DNA of 43,644 bases, from assembly GCA_964581105.1 (NCBI GenBank), contig CAZOMB010000010.1, positions 1-43,644 of the forward strand, in the 5' to 3' direction. The notes below the pieces were generated by a model. That model was given only the letters and a program-made list of their open reading frames with translations, did no database searches and was not told the DNA's origin. Origin of the DNA: UBA10161 sp964581105 (GTDB taxonomy: Archaea > Micrarchaeota > Micrarchaeia > Anstonellales > Anstonellaceae). The position numbers were made by a program, and so were the translations under genes. Shown here piece after piece: positions 33,201 to 39,183 of the stretch; the stretch's first letter is position 1; the number at the start of each line of letters is the position of its first letter.

Positions 33201-33615
33201 AAGAAGAGTATTCAGTTATTTCATAAGATATGTTTGTTGTGTTTTGGCCTGATATGAACTGTATGAGAAGGTTGGAAAAGTCAGGCTCAAGCCCAGACAT
33301 GTGGCTTATGTTAATGGTGGTCGTGTTGTTTTGCAAAAGCCTGCCAATCCTAGGAGATTTGGAAAGGATGCTAAGCTCGTGCTCCCATGGGGGGGAAGAA
33401 ACATTTGCCACTGCCCATTTGCTTTGCTCCAGCTCAAGTATCTCAAACCCAAGTTGGGTTGTGTTGTTTGATGACACAGCCTCAATTGCAAGGTTGGAAA
33501 AGTCAGGCTCAAGGCTTTCAAAATAGCTTATGTTAATTATCTGGGGCACAAAAAGCAGCAATAGCACAGCAAGTGAAGGTCCTATTGTCAACAAAGTTGT
33601 TTTTTTGCTGCTCAT
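27247..33615 (-). CDS. Giant surface protein: subtilase domain plus parallel beta-helix repeats
   Basis: 2122 residues. An N-terminal hydrophobic segment (about 11-27) is a signal peptide or anchor. Two ~80-residue repeats follow, each with SLEPDFSNL or GLEPDFSNL and a WEHE/LEHE ending. A subtilisin-type S8 protease domain then shows D299 (CLLDTGVD), H332 (DDNGHGT), N423 (STGNDG) and S484 (SGTSISAAHVSG), so the catalytic residues are intact. After an Asn/Gln/Thr linker encoded by a 21-bp tandem repeat near 31940-31981, about 1400 residues of right-handed beta-helix repeats (NNTITNNSIYSN-like) follow. A larger module, DCQG...TYGIYT...NCxISNFSxGIYY, recurs about four times. The C-terminal ~150 residues form a separate domain without a membrane anchor. 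Sequons are abundant, suggesting heavy N-glycosylation. Its ATG overlaps the upstream stop by 4 bp. Confidence 0.9.
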   Translation of the reverse strand: MSSKKTTLLTIGPSLAVLLLLFVPQIINISYFESLEPDFSNLAIEAVSSNNTTQLGFEILELEQSKWAVANVSSPPWEHELSILSKSPRIGRLLQNNTTTINISHMSGLEPDFSNLLIQFISGQNTTNISYEITEYSSSEWALIELESRPLEHETVEILALNLGAPPILQEEEAPAFEILEEHDGISLVLTSKGKSIQIQNQLLSELEQGKTVRVIAKSNEKVDAQGFALIFSIPSKNLQVFEIDKSSINGLAGLGFESIYIDYKMQASLSDTIPLIGAGMVQNELNNTGNGTAICLLDTGVDILLPSLGGKAVSGYDFVNNGTSASDDNGHGTFMASVIHAVAPDALILSVKVLDENATGYASGIIAGIEYCSEFSGAGVMDIISMSFGGGNYTGYCNSDPVAQAANDAVEAGLFAVASTGNDGANYITAPACGQSVTAVSSTSKQDTVSSFSNTNSLVDLLAPGQSVTAQGMSGQETKSGTSISAAHVSGAASLLIANNSSLSPEQTKDRLQTTGKLIEFSSANYTRINVYNAIINNITGSPTNQTGNQTNQTGNQTYGAQFDIGNCDEGELDSSDETYYLTDNVVGVMSGQEYCLHISASDVTLDCSGYSINDDGAEGTYGILVDPDVTGISIINSGSGGCTILGYTNGLYLSSGSQGTYTDITSYGEGGGGGEGQNYGIYIDNSDSNTITGATVYGNEVHGIYIDSSSNNEISSSSVYSNTEHGIFMDPSYNNSIIANSIYSNSKDGIHLDDSHNNTIVNNSIYSNTGNGIYLGASTRNNLTNNSIYANSFYGIHVNAGSNYTNMTDNMVNSSTNTSIYVQSGTNAFIDCRGKQMAGGSGAATYGVKVDDECATVQLCRISNFSKGIYFYGDSADNGIINDNNVTIPNGSGICVYQGDYNSLNRNIVVASVNAILIYYNGDHNNVTGGIANSTGTGSGFYIQNGNYNQAFDLQISSEGYAGIYITHSATTSNYNNITNVSISASGATTCGIYLYKATHTRITNSSSYSKSYIATWLRQGNSNSISGHTSASDGSYSCYVYDSDDNQFTDSTCNSTANAGLIAHVGSNRNNFTNMNISSTASISVYSLNELNSRYVNVHSTSYNNQGWYFVSPSENITIINSSGTSQTGSGSGFYNNGRPNFNITNFIGTSAGAEGVYVRGNPTGIIFNNVSGTSSTGTGVRLESNRGVFENGTATITSGTAAMLVESSNNTIANYTFTVNGGGTEPLLLITPKSGSASNNTFYWNNFTDATGLYVNDTSGPNYYNSTEGNIWHNVIDGSVQIIGTTASSYGSGLYIGTAGSGYPYSNSTSQSKVVGIVTDYAPLTNLSTLCQNLTTANSTYTLTANATINGATCFNISAGNVTLNCNGYSIIGNNTTSTYGVYSNQQYSQVLNCNILNFSTGIYFNGATSSNALNNTINGSCSYAGGTPYSVAIYATGSGYLIANNTGHSVFSGGFMSQALSTSVIENNTFYGGSYALNLVNTATHTIVRNNQVFTTGITVAADIRGIRIGTSTNLTITNNSVVSHGHGIYFDQASPNIVIDCQGATLTGTNITDTYGIYTDQQNTTVKNCIISNFSEAIRYSSATDGQMLNNSITTTFFGGKGIRLISNAHRNNLTQNTITNGNASGIYIDGGQNATVDCQGMNVAGENFSATYGLYTTQINTTVKNCNISNFASGIYYSGADNGTIEDTNVSTTYSSGSFPNGFAVSLYSGSDYNIVRRVSGSCISYYCLLVYSSSTFNTVRDSAFSTTGGVTAVSAYSASDNTFINVTGTGGSASGMYIYTAPRTNVINSTGTSTSNNGVYISASDYITLTNVTGNSSSNYGIYLLTSDYNNITNSTAKNSQYGIYISASVNNTLTNNNVTGNSVTGVYIDSGSNDSTLTSNSMCSNELDISNSQSSNTGTLNSCDSFSGWWFENGHAGCTFACTSLWHKFFGNFTGGNFTLSHTNTTPYVYLWNATGGLNVYVTDYDATVTWESLQAIGKTTANASSSADFEELDTAFVATAFDDNINATYSTNGSAANQTQNYTVFSKGIDYVPVAPSHPFNTSFKTGILWDTSDGGTEYSNSFNQTTVWIVQMDEAAAPEVFGTYDYLIQIPYTLSTYEEGNDLVSIYLELQ

Positions 33616-35111
33616 TTTCCCCTGTGCCTCCTTGCCCTTTTTTTGATGTGCGCCCTTTTATGGATTGGCATTTTCCTGCGCCTTATTCCGCCCATAGGAA
33701 CTGGTCTTTTCTTTTTCTCCCAAAGAAGGATAATTGCTGCTGCAATAACAAGAAGCGCGGCAGATATGCAAAGGTTCGCATAGTCCTTTGCAGGCTCGGG
33801 CTCTTTGCACTTTTCAACCTGTATAAAGCTTTCATGGTAGCACTTCATTATGTCTATGCATTTCCTTTCCTTGTAGCCACCTATGCACTCGCCCCAGTCA
33901 GCGCAATAAATTTCTGGCTGGCAACCGCCTGGAAGCTGCCATGCCTCTGGCTCTTCAGCAGGCTTCCATACTTTGTTTGTGTAATTTGTGTCATCAAGCT
34001 TGCTTGCCAAAAGCCTCATAACATCAAAATCATCAAGCTTTGAGACAGGAACCTGTTTCCTGACAGTGTATGTTATGACTTTTGACTCGCCAGGCGAAAA
34101 TACAGGGAATATGTATATGACTGTAGCTGCTTTTGCAGAAAAGTATGGGGGACTGAACTCAATATCATCAATTGGCGCGAACTCATAAGGAATGACATCT
34201 ATGAAAACAAAATCAAGCAGCGTGCAGTTTTCTCCCCCAAGGTTTGTAAGCGTGTTTGCCAGTATGGTGTAGTTTTCTGTAACTGTTATTGACCTTCTTG
34301 CATTGACCTTGCATATTATGCCCCTTCCTATGTCAACATATATGTCAACTGACCAAGTTGAAAAGCCGTATGCAGACTCGCCGCCTCCTCCTCCGCCTGT
34401 TGAGCCGCCCCCTCCTGGCCCTGGGGACGGGCCTGGACCAGGCGGGGCTGAAGTGCACTGGAGGTCAATGCCAACATGGTAAGGGATTTGGGTTCCATTT
34501 GTCGGAAGCATTGCCTGGTAGTCAAGGGGCGTGCCATTAAAGCCTGCCTGGTCTTCAACAGCAGGAGTTATGAAAACAAAATTTCCTGACTGGTCCTGCA
34601 AATAGCCAAGCCTGAATGCCTGGGAAGATTGTGGTTCAGTGTATGTTGAGGGCACATTTGAAATGTTTCCATACCCGGCTGTCTCAAATGTGCTGCTAAA
34701 AGTGAATGTTCCTGATGCGTCCTGAAGCTCAGCAGAGATAAAATCGTCAAGCTGGCTGATGTTGCCAGGGGAAAGAGAGGTTATTGCAGAGCTTGAGTTT
34801 GAGAATAGTATATTGAGTATGCTTACCCCTGAAGTGCAGGAATAAGAGCCAGTGTTCATTGTAATTCCTGTAAGGTTGCCAGGGGTTGCGTTTATTGTTA
34901 CTGGAACAGGTGGGGAAATAGAAGTCTGGCCATAAACACCGTGCCAAACAGACTGGTTTGAAACAGGGCTGACATTCACAGATGTTATGTTGCCGCCTTC
35001 AGTAATTGCAGAGCCCAAGGTGGCAAGAAGAACAAGGCAAAATAGTAATATTGCACCCTTCAATATCAGCCACCTTTTCACCCTATTTTTTCCTCTTTTT
35101 CCCTGTGGCAA
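33612..35111 (-). CDS. Membrane-anchored surface protein with Pro/Gly linker
   Basis: 499 residues from ATG 35111; GTG 35081, just after the upstream stop, would give a cleaner signal peptide (KRWLILKGAILLFCLVLLATLGSA). The ectodomain begins with GGNITSVNV, a segment shared with the secreted protein at 36898-37575. A flexible PPGPGPSPGPGGGG linker follows at about 225-245, then a domain with several cysteines (CQPEIYCADWGECIGGYKERKC). A C-terminal membrane helix (ALLVIAAAIILLW) precedes a very basic cytoplasmic tail. The family is not recognised. It is translationally coupled to the subtilase/beta-helix gene by a 4-bp overlap, suggesting joint function at the envelope. Confidence 0.75.
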   Translation of the reverse strand: MPQGKRGKNRVKRWLILKGAILLFCLVLLATLGSAITEGGNITSVNVSPVSNQSVWHGVYGQTSISPPVPVTINATPGNLTGITMNTGSYSCTSGVSILNILFSNSSSAITSLSPGNISQLDDFISAELQDASGTFTFSSTFETAGYGNISNVPSTYTEPQSSQAFRLGYLQDQSGNFVFITPAVEDQAGFNGTPLDYQAMLPTNGTQIPYHVGIDLQCTSAPPGPGPSPGPGGGGSTGGGGGGESAYGFSTWSVDIYVDIGRGIICKVNARRSITVTENYTILANTLTNLGGENCTLLDFVFIDVIPYEFAPIDDIEFSPPYFSAKAATVIYIFPVFSPGESKVITYTVRKQVPVSKLDDFDVMRLLASKLDDTNYTNKVWKPAEEPEAWQLPGGCQPEIYCADWGECIGGYKERKCIDIMKCYHESFIQVEKCKEPEPAKDYANLCISAALLVIAAAIILLWEKKKRPVPMGGIRRRKMPIHKRAHIKKRARRHRGK

Positions 35112-36828
35112 GCCTGTAAATAAGGTACAGGGCAGCCACTATCAAAAGAGCAACCACTGCGCCAAATGCAGCTGTGCCCAATTGCGACTCTGCCTGAGCT
35201 GGCTCTTGCTGTTCAGGTTCTGGCTGCTCAAGGGGAACAACATAAATCTCGTTCTTGTTCAAAAAGCCCCTTCTTCCCCCATAGTCTATTGAAACTGTAA
35301 CCTCCTTGTTCAGCTCTATTTCCATGTCGCTCAAGACAAGGGGAAATTCTTCTACAAACAGGGACAACGGCTCTATTTCCCTTATTGAAGCGCCTGAGAT
35401 TTTTGTGGGCATGCCCTGCTCGTCTATGAGCGTGAGCTTTGAAAACGCATATGCTGTTTCTTCTCCATTGTTCTTTATTGTGACAGAAAGCACGGTCTTT
35501 TCAGAATCATACCTTGCGTATTTCACTTCAATGTCCGAATTGTCAACATATTCTATTGTCGCAAGCTCTCCCTCAAAATTTGCATATTCCTCGAGCGAGT
35601 TTTTTGCTGAGCCATACTTTACAAGCACTGTTGCGGTTATGTCGCCTTCTGCAACTGAAGTCAAGTCAAGCGCATACTCGAGACCGTCAGATTCACCCCT
35701 TTCAACCATTGATGTTTCGCTTTCACCAAAAACCCGGTAATCCTCGCCGTCAAGAAGGACTTTTACCTCTATATTGTAATAAAGTGCCCCTTCCCCAATG
35801 TTCTCAAGCCCGACCATGACCTTGCCTGTTTCCTTGTTGTAAAATACTTCAGTTATCTCCAGGCTTGGCTTGTAGGCAGGCAGGTAAAATGTGTCAAGGG
35901 CAATGACCCCCCCCTGTGCAGAGGGGACTGCCTGTGCAAACTTCACCATTACCCCAAATGTTTTGTTCTCCCCTTGCGCCTCAAAATCTTTTTTGACCCT
36001 CTCGCGCATGTCATAAACAGCAGGAACAAGGCTGTCGCCAATAAGAAGCACGCCTGAAAGCTTGTCCTGGCCAACCTTTTCCTTTACAAAATCATATGTG
36101 GCTTGGGGAACTACCCTTCCAGTAAGAAGTATTGGGTCAGACCCTGATGTCATTGCATCCTCAATAAATGAGCCGTCAACCATTATCGGCCTTTCAAGTG
36201 AAAACTCTTCCATTGTTTTCCTTGCAATTTCCACATTGTCAGCATACTTGTCCTCCCCGTTTCCAATTACTTTTGGGCTTTCTCCTGAAAGCTCGTTTCT
36301 CACTTTCTGGTCAACAAAGCCGTAAATCATCACGCTCTTACCAGTGACAATCTGCTTTACTGAATCTATGTTGTTCTTGTCTGCCAGTATTACATATGAG
36401 TGAGTCAGCGCTGCATAAGGCAGCACTGATATTGCGCTGTCAGAATAAGCAGAATCCACTATTATGAAGCTGGTTGCGCCTGACCTTTTTGCCAAATCAA
36501 GGTTTGTGTCGCCTCCATCGTCTGAAGAGTATATTTCTATTTCATTGCCCTTTGCCTTAAGCTCGCTTTCAACAAGCCCGCTTATTGGCTTTGTTGAAGA
36601 CTGTATGAGTAGGATTGAGTGATCTGAGCCGATTTTGGCTGCAAATACCTCGCTGTTGCCTGCAGGGGATGGCATGAACTTTACAGGGTAGCCCTTTACG
36701 TTTGCATAGAATGTGCCTGACAGCACGTCCCTTCCGTCAAATGAGTTTATTGCAACATAATCCTCTGCATAGGAAAGGGAAAACAAGAACACTACCGCCA
36801 GAACCATGAACTTTTTTAAAATACCCAT
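35083..36828 (-). CDS. Secreted membrane-anchored protein with repeat-type cell-wall/S-layer features
   Basis: About 581 residues from ATG 36828 (GGGGTG just upstream). A signal peptide (FMVLAVVFLFSLSYA) is followed by about 270 residues in which segments such as GATSFIIVDSAYSDSAISVLPYAALTHSYVILADKNN and DPILLTGRVVPQATYDFV recall cell-wall-binding type 2 repeats found in archaeal and clostridial surface proteins. Two Ig-like regions follow (ITEVFYNKETGKVMVGLENIGEG and IEVKYARYDSEKTVLSVTIKNNG). A Pro/Glu/Gln spacer and one C-terminal helix (AAFGAVVALLIVAALYLIY) with a KKRKK tail anchor it. It overlaps the next gene by up to 29 bp. Confidence 0.72.
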   Translation of the reverse strand: MGILKKFMVLAVVFLFSLSYAEDYVAINSFDGRDVLSGTFYANVKGYPVKFMPSPAGNSEVFAAKIGSDHSILLIQSSTKPISGLVESELKAKGNEIEIYSSDDGGDTNLDLAKRSGATSFIIVDSAYSDSAISVLPYAALTHSYVILADKNNIDSVKQIVTGKSVMIYGFVDQKVRNELSGESPKVIGNGEDKYADNVEIARKTMEEFSLERPIMVDGSFIEDAMTSGSDPILLTGRVVPQATYDFVKEKVGQDKLSGVLLIGDSLVPAVYDMRERVKKDFEAQGENKTFGVMVKFAQAVPSAQGGVIALDTFYLPAYKPSLEITEVFYNKETGKVMVGLENIGEGALYYNIEVKVLLDGEDYRVFGESETSMVERGESDGLEYALDLTSVAEGDITATVLVKYGSAKNSLEEYANFEGELATIEYVDNSDIEVKYARYDSEKTVLSVTIKNNGEETAYAFSKLTLIDEQGMPTKISGASIREIEPLSLFVEEFPLVLSDMEIELNKEVTVSIDYGGRRGFLNKNEIYVVPLEQPEPEQQEPAQAESQLGTAAFGAVVALLIVAALYLIYRLATGKKRKK

Positions 36829-36861
36829 TGACACCCCCCAAAACCAAAAAGCTGGTTAACT

Positions 36862-36893
36862 AATAGAAATGAAAGAAAAGTAAAAAAAGGTAT
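36862..36893 (-). terminator. T-rich tract after the 36898-37575 gene
   Basis: The minus strand just past the stop reads CTTTTTTTACTTTTC and then TTTCATTT, a poly-T archaeal-type terminator between two surface genes. Confidence 0.45.
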
Positions 36894-36897
36894 GCTT

Positions 36898-37575
36898 TTA
36901 GTCAAGCTCAACATAGAAGTAATAGGTTACGCCTGTTGGGTCGCCTGTCGGGACTATTATTTCATAGTTGGCTGCGTCTCCAAGGTAATTCTGCCCTGAG
37001 TTGTCAATGGCTGTGCAGAACGCATGGTTGGCTGCAGCCAAGCCGCCAGAGCTCATTGCACACGTCTGGAAGTCTGAGCCTGAACCCTGGTTGGTTGCTG
37101 AAAGAAAGCCTGTAACTGCCTGTGATGCTATGGTCATTGACGGGCAGCCTGCTGCATCAGTGAATGTGCTGTCTGAATCGTCAGGGTCGCCTGTTGTTGA
37201 GAAATTGGCATCTATGGCTGCATGGGTTGCGTTTGTGAGTGAAGCAAATGCAAGTGATGTGTTTGTTGAAACGCAGACTTCTCCGCCAGTTGCTGGTGAG
37301 TAGGTCCACACATAGACTGCATCGCCTGCCTGTGTGTCAGACAATCTTATTGTTCCTGTTACATTCCCATAAAAGTCAGCCCATTTGGTTGTGAGCCTTG
37401 TTGAGGCGACATTCACAGAGGTTATGTTGCCGCCCACCGTTGGTGCGCTGCCTGCTGTGACTGACTGGTCCCATCTTGTCTGACCTATTCCTGAGGTGCT
37501 TGCGCCTGAAATCGCGAACAGGGCACCTGCGAAAAGCCCTAAAATTAGGATACTGAATGCAACATTTTTCATCAT
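36898..37575 (-). CDS. Secreted surface protein, GGNITSVNV family
   Basis: 225 residues with a signal peptide (FSILILGLFAGALFAISGA). The mature part is Ser/Thr/Ala/Gly-rich. It contains GGNITSVNVASTRLTTKWADFYGNVTGTIRLSD, which matches in position and wording the start of the 33612-35111 ectodomain. Four or more cysteines could form disulfides. No C-terminal anchor is seen, so it may assemble on the surface or be a pilus/sheath component. Its TATA box at 37598-37606 lies about 25 nt before the ATG. Confidence 0.7.
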   Translation of the reverse strand: MMKNVAFSILILGLFAGALFAISGASTSGIGQTRWDQSVTAGSAPTVGGNITSVNVASTRLTTKWADFYGNVTGTIRLSDTQAGDAVYVWTYSPATGGEVCVSTNTSLAFASLTNATHAAIDANFSTTGDPDDSDSTFTDAAGCPSMTIASQAVTGFLSATNQGSGSDFQTCAMSSGGLAAANHAFCTAIDNSGQNYLGDAANYEIIVPTGDPTGVTYYFYVELD

Positions 37576-37597
37576 ACTGATCGCCCCTTGAGCTATA

Positions 37598-37606
37598 CTA
37601 TATAGC
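37598..37606 (-). promoter_or_regulatory. TATA box of the 36898-37575 gene
   Basis: The minus strand contains CTATATAGT centred about 25 nt from the ATG. A second TATA-like TTTATTAAT lies at 37632-37640, which would leave room for the GGGGCGATC ribosome site. Confidence 0.45.
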
Positions 37607-37662
37607 TAATAGTTTGGTAATCGAAGGGAAAATTAATAAAGCGATACCTTGGGCTGGTTTTG

Positions 37663-37710
37663 AAAAGAAAAAAGAAAGAAAAAGAAAAAAAGGGAAAAAA
37701 TGTATTTCCC
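37663..37710 (-). terminator. Hairpin plus poly-T terminator of the pilin-like gene
   Basis: On the minus strand, directly after the stop, GGGAAA/TTTCCC (37692-37710) forms a 6-bp stem followed by a tract of about 35 nt that is mostly T (T7, T5, T6 runs). This is the strongest terminator in the window, fitting a highly expressed pilin-like gene. Confidence 0.65.
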
Positions 37711-37711
37711 T

Positions 37712-38173
37712 TTACTGTACTTTGCCAGTCAGAGTTCCGGAAGTTGTGTAGGCAAAGTTAGCATCCAGGTCTGTGTATGCTATCTTCACAGCTGCAGTGT
37801 AGCCTGACCCAGATGTCTGCGTACCAAAGGCTCCGGCGTCAGTTGTCAGCGTGCTTGAGTCTGCCCCTGTTGCAAGGGTGAATGCAGACGCATTTACTGC
37901 AGATGTGTTCTGCCCTATTGTTATGTTTATGCTGTCAACCTGAACTCTTACTCCTACCTGGTTGCTGACTTTCATGGTCATTGTGCCGGCAGAGCTAAGT
38001 GCCCAGCCTTTAACTGCAATGCCTGAAAACCCAGCTGCCTTGCTTCCGATGAAGTTGCTTACGTCGAATATACCCAGAGCGAATAGCACTGCGGCAATAA
38101 TAACCACTAACGCAATTGCCCAACCGTAAGTCATCAGAAAGTCAAGCGCTGCTTGTCCTTTCCTAAATCCCAT
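37712..38173 (-). CDS. Pilin-like protein with class III signal peptide
   Basis: 153 residues from ATG 38173, preceded by GGTGATC. The frame extends to GTG 38182, but that GTG is part of the ribosome site. The N-terminus FRKGQAALDFLMTYGWAIALVVIIAAVLFALGIF is an archaeal prepilin signal: a basic n-region, a cut before Q, then a hydrophobic helix. The rest is a small Ser/Thr/Ala-rich beta-type domain. FlaK/PibD-type peptidases would process it, and the product would assemble into an adhesion pilus. No assembly ATPase gene is in the window. Confidence 0.82.
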   Translation of the reverse strand: MGFRKGQAALDFLMTYGWAIALVVIIAAVLFALGIFDVSNFIGSKAAGFSGIAVKGWALSSAGTMTMKVSNQVGVRVQVDSINITIGQNTSAVNASAFTLATGADSSTLTTDAGAFGTQTSGSGYTAAVKIAYTDLDANFAYTTSGTLTGKVQ

Positions 38174-38204
38174 GCTGATCACCGAAGAGTAATTCGAGGA
38201 GATT

Positions 38205-38214
38205 GTTTATAAAC
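38205..38214 (-). promoter_or_regulatory. TATA box of the pilin-like gene
   Basis: GTTTATAAAC, centred about 36 nt before ATG 38173, predicts an 11-nt leader that contains the GGTGATC ribosome site. Confidence 0.6.
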
Positions 38215-38292
38215 ATTTTCATCTGGCGTTGTATTTCTTAGCTTTACGTGTAACAAGAAACCAAGAATCAGCCAGCAAAAGAAAAAATTAGG

Positions 38293-38300
38293 TTTATTAA
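38293..38300 (+). promoter_or_regulatory. TATA box of the KaiC-like gene
   Basis: TTTATTAA is centred about 26 nt before ATG 38322, suggesting a leaderless first gene in the 38322-42186 operon. Confidence 0.5.
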
Positions 38301-38321
38301 CTTAACAAGCAAAGCAAATGC

Positions 38322-39167
38322 ATGGCAAAAATAGACAGGGTGGCAACCGGCCTGTCAGGCCTTGACAGGGTCCTGGAAGGGGGCATCCCACAAGGAAGCA
38401 TCAATCTCGTCTCTGGAGCATGCGGAACAGGGAAAAGCACTTTTGCAATGCAGTTCCTGTATTACGGGGCAAAATACCAGAATGAGCCAGGGGTTTATGT
38501 CACTTTGGAGGAAGACCCGAAAAAGCTCATAGAAAACATGAGCCTTTTTGGCTGGAATGTTGAGGAGCTTATCAAGAAGAAGAAGCTGCTCATCATAAAG
38601 CCAGAGGTTTACAAGTTTGACTCAATCAAGCAGATAATAGGCGACGCAATTGACAAGATAAATGCAAAGAGGCTGGTTGTTGACTCATACTCTGTTATGC
38701 TGACTTATTTTTCTGACCCTTATGAAATCAGGAACGGGCTTGTGCAGCTTGACAGGGAAATAAAGAAAATGGACTGCACTGCGCTTGTGATTTCTGACAT
38801 CAAGGACAATTCGGAAATATTCTCAACCACCGGGGTAGAGGAATTCATAGTTGACGGAGTAATTGTTCTTTACCTTTTGAAAAAGCCAGGAAGCTCAGAA
38901 TCAAGGCGCGCAATTTCAGTAAGGAAAATGAGGGCAACAAGCCATCCTTTGACGTATTTCAATTTTGGCATAGGCTCGCGCGGGGTTTCTTTCTCAGGAA
39001 AGGGCCTTTCAGAAAGAAAGGCAGCAAAAAAAGCAGACAGGAAAAAGCCAAGGAAAAAAGCCGTGAAGAAAAAAGGCAAAAAGGCAAAGAAAACCAGCAG
39101 CATTGTTGACATAAACAGGCTGCGTTCAAGAAGGACGGGCTTTTCCAAGAAGTGGAAGCATCTTTAA
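38322..39167 (+). CDS. KaiC-like RecA-fold ATPase
   Basis: 281 residues. RVATGLSGLDRVLEGGIPQGSINLVSGACGTGKST includes the Walker A loop (GACGTGKST, 32-40). YVTLEEDPKKL carries the paired Glu typical of KaiC, and KRLVVDSYSVML is Walker B. This is the single-domain archaeal KaiC/RAD55-like family, often linked to motility or signal regulation. The last 60 residues form a Lys-rich tail (KKADRKKPRKKAVKKKGKKAKK) that may bind nucleic acid or the membrane surface. It lies 16 nt before the von Willebrand A surface protein gene, so it may regulate surface structures. Confidence 0.88.
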   Translation: MAKIDRVATGLSGLDRVLEGGIPQGSINLVSGACGTGKSTFAMQFLYYGAKYQNEPGVYVTLEEDPKKLIENMSLFGWNVEELIKKKKLLIIKPEVYKFDSIKQIIGDAIDKINAKRLVVDSYSVMLTYFSDPYEIRNGLVQLDREIKKMDCTALVISDIKDNSEIFSTTGVEEFIVDGVIVLYLLKKPGSSESRRAISVRKMRATSHPLTYFNFGIGSRGVSFSGKGLSERKAAKKADRKKPRKKAVKKKGKKAKKTSSIVDINRLRSRRTGFSKKWKHL

Positions 39168-39183
39168 TTCGGGGTGTTGGGAT

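Noticed and set aside
37329..37342. CCTGTGTGTCAGAC match to repeat copy A
   Set aside because: It lies inside the coding sequence of a surface protein and lacks the GGAAAT and TAGCTCAG parts. A single 14-mer match is expected by chance in a window of this size.
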